Shown one piece after another: positions 1-8,055 of a DNA stretch of 64,000 bases. The position numbers were made by a program, and so were the translations under genes. Within the stretch, counting starts at the first letter, position 1; each line of letters starts with the position of its first letter. Below the pieces are notes generated by a model, which saw only the letters and a list, made by a program, of their open reading frames with translations, had not been told where the DNA came from and searched no databases. Source of the DNA: Marinobacter sp. Arc7-DN-1 (GTDB lineage: Bacteria; Pseudomonadota; Gammaproteobacteria; Pseudomonadales; Oleiphilaceae); the NCBI RefSeq assembly GCF_003441595.1, contig NZ_CP031848.1, forward strand, positions 186,001 to 250,000, read 5' to 3'.

Positions 1-831
1 CCAGCGTTTGCCGCCCATCGACTGTACATCGGCGTAGAACTGATCCACCAGAGCGGTCACCGGCAGCGACGCGTTCACCTTGCGCGCCTCCTCCAGACAG
101 ATCCCCAGATCCTTCCGCATCCAGTCCACCGCGAAGCCATGCTCAAACTCCCCGGCAATCATGGTGCCGGAGCGGTTTTCCATTTGCCAGGATTGGGCGG
201 CGCCTTTGGAAATGACGTTCACCACTTTGGCGACATCCAGTTCCGCCTGTTCGGCAAAATGCAGTGCCTCTGACAGGCCCTGTACCAGGCCGGCAATGGC
301 AATCTGGTTCACCATCTTGGTTTTCTGGCCGCTGCCGGCAGGGCCCATCAGGTTGAGCGCACGGGCGTAGTGTTTCATGACGGGTTCGGCTTTGGCGTAG
401 TCTGCTTCGGAACCGCCGCACATGATGGTCAGTTTGCCGTTTTCAGCGCCCTGCTGGCCACCGGAAACCGGCGCATCGACAAAACCCATCCCGTTGCGGC
501 GGGCGGCCTCGGCGAGGTGTTCGGCAATGCTGGCGGAGGCCGTGGTGTGGTCGACCAGGACAGCGCCCTCGGGGGCATTGGCAAGAATGCCTTCATCGCC
601 TTCGTACACGGCCTTCAGGTCGGTATCGGCGCCAACGCAGGTCAGGACGATATCCGCGCCTTTAACCGCCTCAGCAATGGTGGCGCAGCTGGTTCCGGGG
701 TAATCATTGGCCCATTGCCCGGATTTGGCGGATGTCCGGTTCCAGACCCTGACGGTGAGCCCGGCTTTGGCCAGGTGACCCGCCATCGGATACCCCATGA
801 CCCCCAGGCCGATAAATGCTGCTGTAGACAT
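1..831 (-). CDS. NAD(P)-dependent beta-hydroxyacid dehydrogenase (3-hydroxyisobutyrate dehydrogenase family), 3' end outside window
   Basis: The frame opens with ATG at 829-831 behind a strong AGGAGGAG ribosome site and stays open for 277 codons to the window edge. It lacks only the last 10-25 residues of a normal family member of about 290. The N-terminus has the Rossmann dinucleotide motif GLGVMG (residues 8-13). Further on are the family substrate-binding motif DAPVSGG and GSGQKTKMVNQ, whose first lysine is the catalytic residue of the family. Such enzymes oxidise 3-hydroxyisobutyrate, tartronate semialdehyde or related 3-hydroxyacids with NAD(P). Which substrate applies cannot be read here because the valine-degradation genes that would identify mmsB are not in view. 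A group II intron lies 63 bp upstream of the start and could affect its promoter. Confidence 0.88.
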   Translation of the reverse strand, partial: MSTAAFIGLGVMGYPMAGHLAKAGLTVRVWNRTSAKSGQWANDYPGTSCATIAEAVKGADIVLTCVGADTDLKAVYEGDEGILANAPEGAVLVDHTTASASIAEHLAEAARRNGMGFVDAPVSGGQQGAENGKLTIMCGGSEADYAKAEPVMKHYARALNLMGPAGSGQKTKMVNQIAIAGLVQGLSEALHFAEQAELDVAKVVNVISKGAAQSWQMENRSGTMIAGEFEHGFAVDWMRKDLGICLEEARKVNASLPVTALVDQFYADVQSMGGKRW

Positions 832-894
832 TGCTTTCTCCTCCTGTGTTTTTGTCGGGTTAACTTATCATAGAAGAGTGGGGCAGGCGGTGAA

Positions 895-2730
895 ATCGGG
901 ATAGGGGGGAGCCACTAGACTCCGCCCCTCCCACACCACCCGGCAAGCGGGTCCGCACCGGGCGGTTCGAGACGTTGAGGTATCACGAGAGACGCGGCAC
1001 GCCCAACCGATCAAAGTAGGCAATCGTCAGCACGTTGTGAATGGCAGACCGACTGTTATGCCACCAGCGACGGCTCAGGGCCGCCACTGATTCCGCAACC
1101 CAGGGACTCGCGCCAAGGCGCAGCAGTTCCCGGTAAATGGTCCTGCCCCGCTTCCACTGTTTGAGATGCAAGGCTCTTAGGGCGACGGCGTAACCACTCA
1201 TCCAGCGACCGCCAGATGCGTGGCGTTTGCGCCAGCCGGAAGTACCCTTTCCATCCCAACAGGTAGCTACGGAGTTGCTCTACCACCTGCTCAATACTGC
1301 GCCCTCCGTTGCGTCGGGTCAGTTGCCTGATCCTCCACTTGAACGCCTGTAACGCCTTGGCTGATACCGCGCGCCGGACGTCTCCGTCCCTCGTCTGCCA
1401 TAAGGCATAGCCGAGGAACTTTCGACCGAACGCACTGGCGACTGCGCTTTTGGATTCGTTGATCGTCAAGCGCAATTTGCCGTAACAGCGACGCAACAGT
1501 CGCATCACTCGCTCACCGGCTTTCTGACTGCGTACGTAGACGTTGCAGTCATCGGCATAGCGGGCGAAGCAGTGGCCCCGGCGCTCCAGTTCCCGATCCA
1601 CCTCGTCCAGCAGACGTTCGCCAATAAAGGCGACAGAGGCCCGCCTTGCGGCGTGCCTTCGTGTCGCTCAATGACGACTCCGCCATCCATAATGCCCGCA
1701 TTCAGATACGCCCGAACCAGCCGGATGACTCCGGTGTCGTTCACACGCGGTTTCAGACGGTCGATCAGGATGTCGTGGTTGACCCGGTCGAAGAAACTTC
1801 GACAGGTCGACGTCCACCACGATGTGGTGGCCCTGCTGGGCATAGCGGTGTGCAGCCAAAACCGCATCCTGAGCCCGACGGCCCGGGCGGAAGCCGTGGC
1901 TGTGCTCGCTGAAGGTTGGATCGATCAGAGGTTGCAGCACTTGCAACAGTGCCTGTTGAATCAGACGGTCTGGTCACGGTGGGATACCCAGTTCCCGTTC
2001 ACTTCCGTCCGGTTTCGGGATGCCTACCCGACGGACAGGCTGAGGCGATAGCGACCTTCCAGCAATTGTTGCCGGAGATCCGGCCAGGCCCATTGCAGGT
2101 GTTCGGCTGTCTGGGCAATGTCCAGACCCGTCGATACCCGCCGCTCCCTTGTTGCCTTCACGCGCTTCCATGCCCGTTGCATATTCTCTCGTGCGAATAC
2201 CTGCTCAAGCAGGCCTCGCCCTGCGCCCTCCGGTTCTCGTCGCGGGAGTCCTGTTTCATCGCTGGTCACATCTGGCAAGGCTTCACCTTCCCGCTCCGTA
2301 ACCCGCCCCGCTGGCGCGGGCATCTGATGCCGTACAATGCTCATCGACAAGGCGTTTGACGCTCCTTCTCGTTCGGCCCTTCGTTCCATTCCGGGAAACT
2401 ACTATGGCCTCTGCTGACTTCTCGCTCCGTGTTGCCACGTTGCCCTTTCAGGCATAAGGCGAGATATCCCCGGGTAAGAACACACTCCTTCACCGCACAA
2501 CCGCCGGATTTACGCCGCATCGCCTTGGCCACAAGAGCTTCGCGGCTTCTAGCCCGCTCGCCCTGCTCGGCAGCGCCTTATATCCGATTCTTGTTCATCG
2601 GCTCACGGTTTACGCTCCACGCTTCCTCTCCACAGTTGGTCGCCCTTCCGCAGTTGCGCTTCACTTCGTTCGCTGTGGCCAGCTTACGGGAGGACTTGCA
2701 CCTCCAGGAGTGCGCCCATGCCGGGCGCAC
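895..2730 (-). mobile_element. Group IIC intron, copy A
   Basis: On the minus strand the element begins with GTGCGCCCGGC at 2730, directly after the gltA terminator T-run plus one A. It ends in CCCGAT at 895. The 3' end folds as domain V followed by domain VI, with an unpaired A seven bases before the terminal AT, as expected for a lariat branch point. Insertion straight behind an intrinsic terminator is the hallmark of bacterial class C group II introns. It encodes a reverse transcriptase with an X (maturase) region and no endonuclease domain, also typical of class C. An inverted, nearly identical copy lies at 42479-44315. Both ends were fixed by where the two copies stop matching and by the domain VI fold. 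Confidence 0.9.
983..2344 (-). pseudogene. Group II intron reverse transcriptase/maturase, frame broken by several indels (copy A)
   Basis: The expected protein is about 450 residues, starting near MSIVRHQMPA and ending DRLGVPRLS. Recognisable pieces in three frames are the N-terminal RT0/RT1 region (QRAWKRVKA), IPKPDGSERELGIP, the HSHGFRPGR block, FDRVNHDILIDRL, the GTPQGGPLSPLLAN block, and the catalytic YADD with GRKFLGYA after it. The C-terminal X domain runs to the stop. The breaks are single-base indels, many of them in short homopolymers. Copy B has different breaks, and taking the better base at each site from the two copies rebuilds one open frame. The sequence as given does not encode an intact enzyme, but an assembly error is at least as likely as true decay. 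Confidence 0.85.
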
Positions 2731-2731
2731 T

Positions 2732-2759
2732 AAAAAAGGCCGCTGAATCAGCGGCCTTT
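2732..2759 (-). terminator. Intrinsic terminator of gltA and intron insertion target
   Basis: Read on the minus strand, a perfect GC-rich hairpin (AAAGGCCGCT, loop GATTC, AGCGGCCTTT) is followed by a run of T, 25 bases past the gltA stop. The group IIC intron starts two bases further on, so this hairpin doubles as the target-recognition structure. Confidence 0.9.
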
Positions 2760-2784
2760 GCATGGCGAATCCGGTGGGCCGGAT

Positions 2785-4059
2785 TTATGTTTTCGGGTAG
2801 TCCCGCTTGTCTGAGCCGGTATACAGCTGGCGCGGACGGCCGATGCGGTAATCGCCGCTGACCATCTCGTTCCAGTGCGAGAACCAGCCGATGGTCCGCG
2901 ACATGGCAAAGATAACGGTGAACATGGATGTGGGGATGCCAATAGCCTTGAGAATCAGGCCGGAGTAGAAGTCCACGTTCGGGTAAAGTTTGCGCTGGAC
3001 GAAATACTCGTCTTCCAGCGCAATTTTCTCGAGGCGCCGGGCGATCTTCAGCTGCGGATCGTTCTCCAGGCCCAGTTCGGTCAGGACTTCGCGAGCGGTT
3101 TCGGCCATGACCTTGGCGCGCGGGTCGAAGTTCTTGTAAACGCGGTGACCGAAGCCCATCAGCCGGAACGGGTCGTCCTTGTCCTTGGCTTTGGCAATGA
3201 ACTTCTCGATATTGGATTCGTCGCCGATTTCCGCCAGCATGTCCAGAACGGCTTCGTTAGCGCCGCCGTGAGCCGGCCCCCAGAGGGCTGCAATGCCGGA
3301 CGCAATGCAGGCGTAGGGGTTGGCGCCGGTAGATCCGGCAAGGCGTACGGTGGACGTGGACGCGTTCTGCTCGTGATCCGCGTGCAGGATGAAGATCTTG
3401 TCCATGGCCTTGGACAGGATCGGATTTGGCTTGTACTCCGCGCAGGGCACGCCAAACATCATCTGCAGGAAGTTCTCGGAGTAGGACAGATCATTGCGCG
3501 GATACATGAATGGCTGGCCGAGGCTGTACTTGTAGCACCAGGCAGCGATGGTCGGCATTTTCGCGATCAGGCGATGGGCCGTAATCTGGCGCTGTTTCTC
3601 GTCGGTCACATCCATCTGGTCGTGGTAGAACGCCGACAATGCACCCACAACACCACACATGATGGCCATCGGGTGCGCGTCACGGCGGAAACCCTGGAAG
3701 AAGTTCCGCATCTGGTCGTGCAGCATGGTGTGGTTCTTGATGGTGTCGTGGAACTGCTTGTTCTCTTCGGCGCTGGGCAGCTCGCCATGGAGCAGGAGGT
3801 AGCAGACCTCAAGGTAGTCCGAGTGCTCGGCCAGCTGTTCAATCGGGTAGCCGCGGTGCAGGAGAACACCGTTTTCACCGTCAATGTAAGTAATGGCCGA
3901 TTCGCAGGCTGCTGTGGATACGAATCCCGGATCGTATGTGAAAACGCCTTCCTGGACTAGGCCTCGTACGTCGATAACGTCAGGGCCGACGGTGCCGGAA
4001 TAAACCGGTAGCTCAATGGACTTGTCCCCCACCGAGAGCGTGGCTTTCCTGTCGGTCAT
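2785..4059 (-). CDS. gltA: Citrate synthase (type II, hexameric)
   Basis: This 424-residue protein condenses acetyl-CoA with oxaloacetate to citrate, the first step of the TCA cycle, in the cytoplasm. It has the length of the NADH-sensitive hexameric citrate synthases of Gram-negative bacteria (E. coli 427). Clear signatures are [19 protein letters not shown] with the first catalytic histidine, [12 protein letters not shown] with the second, [15 protein letters not shown], and VDFYSGL carrying the catalytic aspartate region. It is divergent from sdhCDAB, as in many gammaproteobacteria, and both promoters lie in the 477 bp between them. It ends in an intrinsic terminator that carries the intron insertion. 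Start chosen at ATG 4057-4059 with an AGGAG-type site upstream. Confidence 0.97.
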   Translation of the reverse strand: MTDRKATLSVGDKSIELPVYSGTVGPDVIDVRGLVQEGVFTYDPGFVSTAACESAITYIDGENGVLLHRGYPIEQLAEHSDYLEVCYLLLHGELPSAEENKQFHDTIKNHTMLHDQMRNFFQGFRRDAHPMAIMCGVVGALSAFYHDQMDVTDEKQRQITAHRLIAKMPTIAAWCYKYSLGQPFMYPRNDLSYSENFLQMMFGVPCAEYKPNPILSKAMDKIFILHADHEQNASTSTVRLAGSTGANPYACIASGIAALWGPAHGGANEAVLDMLAEIGDESNIEKFIAKAKDKDDPFRLMGFGHRVYKNFDPRAKVMAETAREVLTELGLENDPQLKIARRLEKIALEDEYFVQRKLYPNVDFYSGLILKAIGIPTSMFTVIFAMSRTIGWFSHWNEMVSGDYRIGRPRQLYTGSDKRDYPKT

Positions 4060-4146
4060 GGTGCTCTCCTATTTATCAGCTTTGACAGCTTTATCTACAT
4101 TTATAGATGCGCTAGAAGGCGCGTATTATCGCAAAACTGGCGGCAA

Positions 4147-4174
4147 AATATAGGGCGTTGGCTTTTTTTGTCAA
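4147..4174 (-). promoter_or_regulatory. Probable sigma-70 promoter of gltA
   Basis: On the minus strand a perfect -35 box TTGACA (4169-4174) is followed after 16 bases by TATATT (4147-4152), about 90 bases before the gltA start. The rest of the 4060-4536 gap holds the facing sdh promoter and no gene I can support. Confidence 0.65.
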
Positions 4175-4324
4175 TGGAAGAGTCAGGAAAAGCCGGAATT
4201 TGACGGCGGATGTAAATGAGGGATATCCCGAATAGCAGCGGATCCGGGCAGGAAAAAAATTTGTCAATCATCCATAAGGCTTGCTTAACCCCCTGAAATA
4301 CCCGGCCTGTGCGACGTTGCAGGT

Positions 4325-4353
4325 TTGTAATTGCTTAGGGTACTCCTTATAAT
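4325..4353 (+). promoter_or_regulatory. Probable sigma-70 promoter of sdhCDAB
   Basis: TTGTAA (4325-4330), a 17-base spacer and a perfect TATAAT (4348-4353) give a strong housekeeping-type promoter. The predicted leader to the sdhC start is about 175 bases. I see no convincing riboswitch fold or operator in it. Confidence 0.65.
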
Positions 4354-4536
4354 CCCTAGCCCGGAATCGGGGATAAATCTTTTTACGGTGCCTGTAATTG
4401 GCGGGTTGCCGGCGAGACTTCCTCCCTCCTGAGCCAATCGTGTGCCGGTTTCGTATCTGCACGCTGATCCTTACATACCAACCATCCGCACCCGGTTTTC
4501 CGGTCCCGCGGATCCAAGAGAGAGTGTGAGAGCGCT

Positions 4537-4911
4537 GTGAATAGCAAACGACCAGTAAATCTCGATCTCAGCAAGTTTCATTTTCCGCTGCCAGCCATTA
4601 CGTCCATATTGCACCGCATCACCGGCATCATCATTTTTGTTGGTGTTGCGTTCATGCTATACGGACTCCAGCTTTCCCTGTCCGGGGAAGAGGGCTTCAG
4701 CCGCGTAAGTGAACTGCTGGACAGCTTCCTTGCCAGGCTGATCACCTGGGGCATCTTGTCTGCTCTGTTGTACCACCTGGTTGCAGGTATCAAGCACCTG
4801 TTCATGGATATGGGCATTGGTGAAGAGCTCGAGAGCGGCCGCCTCGCCTCGAAGATCACGATTGTGGTTTCCGTTATTCTCATCGTTCTGGCAGGAGTCT
4901 GGGTATGGTAA
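4537..4911 (+). CDS. sdhC: Succinate dehydrogenase cytochrome b556 subunit
   Basis: A 124-residue inner-membrane protein with three hydrophobic helices, one of the two anchors of respiratory complex II. SILHRITG near residue 25 is the conserved quinone-site motif (Ser and Arg contact ubiquinone). YHLVAGIKHLFMD contains the histidine expected to ligate haem b. The predicted start is GTG (4537-4539) with only a weak purine-rich site before it. A later ATG would remove the conserved N-terminal PVNLDLSKFHFPL segment, so GTG is preferred. It overlaps sdhD by 7 bases, which suggests translational coupling. Confidence 0.95.
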   Translation: MNSKRPVNLDLSKFHFPLPAITSILHRITGIIIFVGVAFMLYGLQLSLSGEEGFSRVSELLDSFLARLITWGILSALLYHLVAGIKHLFMDMGIGEELESGRLASKITIVVSVILIVLAGVWVW

Positions 4912-5249
4912 ACAGCGTCACGAACCTGGGTCGCAGTGGTGTTTTCGACTGGCTGATCCAGCGGGTAACTGCCTACGTACTTGCTTTGTATACAATTTTC
5001 CTGTTCGGCTTTCTGCTGACCTCTGATGTCAACTACGACACCTGGTCGGCCCTGTTTGATCAGACCTGGTTCCGTATCTTTACCCTGCTGGCACTGCTTT
5101 CTATCGGTGCGCACGCTTGGGTAGGTCTCTGGACGGTAACCACTGACTACATCAAGGCCGTGGGCCCGAGGTTTATAGTGCAGGCAGCTTGTGGTCTGAC
5201 CATGTTTGTATATGTGGTCTGGGGCATTCAGATTCTTTGGGGGCTTTAA
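4905..5249 (+). CDS. sdhD: Succinate dehydrogenase hydrophobic membrane anchor subunit
   Basis: A 114-residue, three-helix membrane protein that pairs with SdhC to hold the SdhAB catalytic part at the cytoplasmic face and to bind haem b and ubiquinone. GAHAWVGLWTVTTDYIK carries the second haem-ligand histidine and the conserved Asp-Tyr pair that lines the quinone site. Length matches E. coli SdhD (115). It begins inside the end of sdhC and its stop lies three bases before the sdhA ATG, so the three genes are tightly linked. Confidence 0.95.
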   Translation: MVNSVTNLGRSGVFDWLIQRVTAYVLALYTIFLFGFLLTSDVNYDTWSALFDQTWFRIFTLLALLSIGAHAWVGLWTVTTDYIKAVGPRFIVQAACGLTMFVYVVWGIQILWGL

Positions 5250-5252
5250 TTG

Positions 5253-7025
5253 ATGGCTAATATCAAGACCATGTCTTACGACGCGATCGTTATCGGTGGT
5301 GGCGGTTCTGGAATGCGTGCTGCGCTGCAGCTGACAGAGTCTGGTGTCAATACTGCATGTATTACCAAGGTATTCCCGACCCGCTCGCACACGGTGTCTG
5401 CCCAGGGCGGGATTACCTGCGCGATCGCAAGTGCCGATCCCAACGACGACTGGCGCTGGCACATGTATGACACGGTGAAAGGTTCGGACTACATCGCCGA
5501 CCAGGACGCCGTTGAATATATGTGCTCGGTCGGCCCTCAGGCCGTCTTTGAGCTGGAGCACATGGGGCTGCCGTTCTCCCGTACCGAACAGGGTCGTATC
5601 TATCAGCGTCCGTTTGGTGGCCAGTCCAAGGGTCCGGATAACCCGACTCAGGCGGCGCGTACCTGTGCCGCGGCCGACCGTACCGGTCATGCGCTTCTGC
5701 ACACTCTCTATCAAGCCAACATCAAGGGTGGGACCACCTTCCTTAATGAGTGGTATGCGGTAGATCTCGTCAAGAACAGCAAGGATGAGGTTGTTGGTGT
5801 TGTTGCCATTGAGGTTGAAACCGGTGAAGTGGTTTACATCAAGTCCAAGGCGACGGTTCTGGCGACAGGCGGTGCAGGCCGTATTTACGCATCGACAACG
5901 AATGCCCTGATTAATACTGGTGATGGAGCCGGCATGGCGCTGCGCGCCGGTTTCCCGATGCAGGATATGGAGATGTGGCAGTTCCACCCGACTGGTATCT
6001 ACGGTGCCGGTACGCTGGTAACGGAAGGTTGTCGGGGTGAGGGCGGTTACCTGATCAACGCTGAAGGTGAACGCTTCATGGAGCGCTATGCTCCGAACGC
6101 AAAAGATCTGGCGGGCCGTGATGTTGTCGCCCGGGCGATGGTCATCGAGATTCTGGAGGGGCGCGGTTGTGGACCCGAGAAGGACCACGTTCTGCTGAAG
6201 CTGGACCATCTGGGTGAAGAAACCCTGAATCTGCGTCTGCCAGGCATCTGCGAGCTGTCCCGTACCTTTGCCCATGTGGATCCGGTGAAAGAGCCGATTC
6301 CGGTGGTTCCGACCTGTCACTACATGATGGGCGGCATCCCGACCAACGTCGGTGGTCAGGCCCTGACTCAGGACGAAAATGGTAATGACAAGGCAATTCC
6401 CGGGCTGTTCGCGTGTGGTGAGGCGGCCTGTGTATCGGTACACGGTGCCAACCGTTTGGGCGGTAACTCCCTTCTGGATCTGGTTGTGTTTGGTCGCGCA
6501 GCTGGTCTGCACATCGAAGAGCAGCTGCGTGGCGGATTCGAGGTAGACGGCGCCAGCGAGGAGGACATCAAGCGTGCCATGGCTCGCCTCGACCGTCTGA
6601 GCAATGCCTCTGAGGGTGAAAGTGTGGCCGAGGTTCGCAAGGATCTCCAGAACTGCATGCAGCTGTATTTTGGTGTATTCCGTGACGGTAAGAGCATGGA
6701 AGAGGGTCTGAAAAAGCTGGAAGCCATCGGTGAGCGTGTTCGTAACACCAGACTGGCAGATACCAGCAACGCCTTTAACACTGCCCGCATTGAAGCGCTG
6801 GAGTTGGACAACCTGTACGAAGTGGCTTTGGCTACCGCCATTTCAGCCATTGAGCGTAAGGAAAGCCGGGGTGCCCATGCCCGGAATGACTTCACCGAAC
6901 GTGACGATGAAAACTGGCTGAAGCACTCCATGTACTTCCCGCTGGACAAGCGTGTTGGTAAGCGTGATGTGAATTTTGCGCCGAAGACCGTAGACACGTT
7001 TGAGCCGAAGATCCGGACTTACTAA
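5253..7025 (+). CDS. sdhA: Succinate dehydrogenase flavoprotein subunit
   Basis: The 590-residue catalytic subunit oxidises succinate to fumarate and reduces its covalent FAD. Features in order: the FAD-binding [10 protein letters not shown] near residue 17; [10 protein letters not shown] with the histidine that covalently holds FAD; the active-site block around [15 protein letters not shown] and [21 protein letters not shown]; and the C-terminal helical domain. ATG at 5253 is preferred over the in-frame TTG at 5250, which would directly abut the sdhD stop. Length agrees with E. coli SdhA (588). The sdhB gene follows after a 14-base gap. Confidence 0.97.
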   Translation: MANIKTMSYDAIVIGGGGSGMRAALQLTESGVNTACITKVFPTRSHTVSAQGGITCAIASADPNDDWRWHMYDTVKGSDYIADQDAVEYMCSVGPQAVFELEHMGLPFSRTEQGRIYQRPFGGQSKGPDNPTQAARTCAAADRTGHALLHTLYQANIKGGTTFLNEWYAVDLVKNSKDEVVGVVAIEVETGEVVYIKSKATVLATGGAGRIYASTTNALINTGDGAGMALRAGFPMQDMEMWQFHPTGIYGAGTLVTEGCRGEGGYLINAEGERFMERYAPNAKDLAGRDVVARAMVIEILEGRGCGPEKDHVLLKLDHLGEETLNLRLPGICELSRTFAHVDPVKEPIPVVPTCHYMMGGIPTNVGGQALTQDENGNDKAIPGLFACGEAACVSVHGANRLGGNSLLDLVVFGRAAGLHIEEQLRGGFEVDGASEEDIKRAMARLDRLSNASEGESVAEVRKDLQNCMQLYFGVFRDGKSMEEGLKKLEAIGERVRNTRLADTSNAFNTARIEALELDNLYEVALATAISAIERKESRGAHARNDFTERDDENWLKHSMYFPLDKRVGKRDVNFAPKTVDTFEPKIRTY

Positions 7026-7039
7026 GGGGGACGTTGAAA

Positions 7040-7744
7040 ATGTTAGTAAGCCTTTATCGTTATAACCCGGAAACCGACAATGCGCCTTATATGCAGGACG
7101 TGGATGTCGAGATTCCGGCAGGTAAGGATCTGATGGTCCTCGATGTTCTGAACCTCATCAAGGAGCGTGATCCCTCGATGGCCTACCGCCGTTCCTGCCG
7201 TGAAGGCGTTTGTGGCTCGGATGGCATGAACATGAACGGCAGGAACGGCCTGGCCTGCATCACGCCCGTTTCCCAGGTTGTGAAGAATGACAAGCTGGTG
7301 CTACGGCCGCTGCCGGGTCTGCCTGTCATTCGTGATCTGGTGGTCGATATGAGCCTCTTCTACAAGCAGTACGAAAAGGTCATGCCGTACCTGGTGAACG
7401 ACAAGCCGGCGCCAGCCATCGAACGCCTTCAGTCTCCCGAGGACCGGGAAAAGCTGGACGGCCTGTACGAGTGTATTCTCTGTGCCTGCTGTTCCACAGC
7501 CTGCCCGTCGTTCTGGTGGAATCCGGACAAGTTTATCGGCCCGGCAGGGCTGCTGCAGGCTTACCGCTTCCTCGCAGATAGCCGCGACACCGCTCAGGCA
7601 GAGCGTCTTGCCAATCTGGATGACCCGTTCAGTGTTTTCCGCTGCCGGGGCATCATGAACTGTGTCAGTGTCTGCCCGAAGGGCCTGAACCCCACAAGGG
7701 CTATCGGCCACATTCGGAATCTTCTGCTGCAACGGGCCACTTAA
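7040..7744 (+). CDS. sdhB: Succinate dehydrogenase iron-sulfur subunit
   Basis: A 234-residue electron-transfer subunit that passes electrons from SdhA to ubiquinone. The N-terminal plant-type ferredoxin domain has CREGVCGSDGMNMNGRNGLAC, which binds the 2Fe-2S cluster. The C-terminal domain has CILCACCSTACPSFWW and CRGIMNCVSVCPKGLNP for the 4Fe-4S and 3Fe-4S clusters. ATG at 7040 is chosen because the GGGGG ribosome site at 7026-7030 is nine bases away. The upstream in-frame TTG (7034) is too close to it. Length matches E. coli SdhB (238). Confidence 0.96.
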   Translation: MLVSLYRYNPETDNAPYMQDVDVEIPAGKDLMVLDVLNLIKERDPSMAYRRSCREGVCGSDGMNMNGRNGLACITPVSQVVKNDKLVLRPLPGLPVIRDLVVDMSLFYKQYEKVMPYLVNDKPAPAIERLQSPEDREKLDGLYECILCACCSTACPSFWWNPDKFIGPAGLLQAYRFLADSRDTAQAERLANLDDPFSVFRCRGIMNCVSVCPKGLNPTRAIGHIRNLLLQRAT

Positions 7745-7795
7745 GCGGCAGGAGTTCAGACAGACGCTATACTGTTCTGACAAGGTTAGTACCCG

Positions 7796-7822
7796 GAAGG
7801 CCCCGCAATTTGCGGGGCCTTC
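7796..7822. other. Strong hairpin between sdhB and sucA, no U-tract
   Basis: GAAGGCCCCGC pairs perfectly with GCGGGGCCTTC across a 5-base AATTT loop. No T-run follows, so it is not a classical terminator. It may protect the sdh mRNA 3' end or attenuate read-through into sucA. The rest of the 311-base gap (7745-8055) shows no gene, and no convincing promoter that I can defend. Confidence 0.7.
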
Positions 7823-8055
7823 AACCAAAGGCTTATAGTCAAAAGTCTTACCCGGGTGCACACTACGCAAGCCGTGGCGGGAACTTATCAAGTTTTCACC
7901 CCGCTTTGCTGAGTACAAAAACCACCGGGGAACGGAAAACATCCATGTCGGGTGTGGTGGCCAAAGTCGATCCCGTAAAAACCCGTATTGACTGAGAATT
8001 ACCCCTGGCCGACCATACCGGGCTCCCCGCACCAGCCCAAGGTGAGCTATTCAAG

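Noticed and set aside
2875..3960. A 361-codon frame antisense to gltA
   Set aside because: Same reason; low-complexity Val/Gly/Arg content typical of antisense frames.
4578..6512. A 644-codon open frame antisense to sdhC, sdhD and sdhA
   Set aside because: It is a shadow of codon bias in highly expressed genes; the protein has no recognisable domain and the sense genes are certain.
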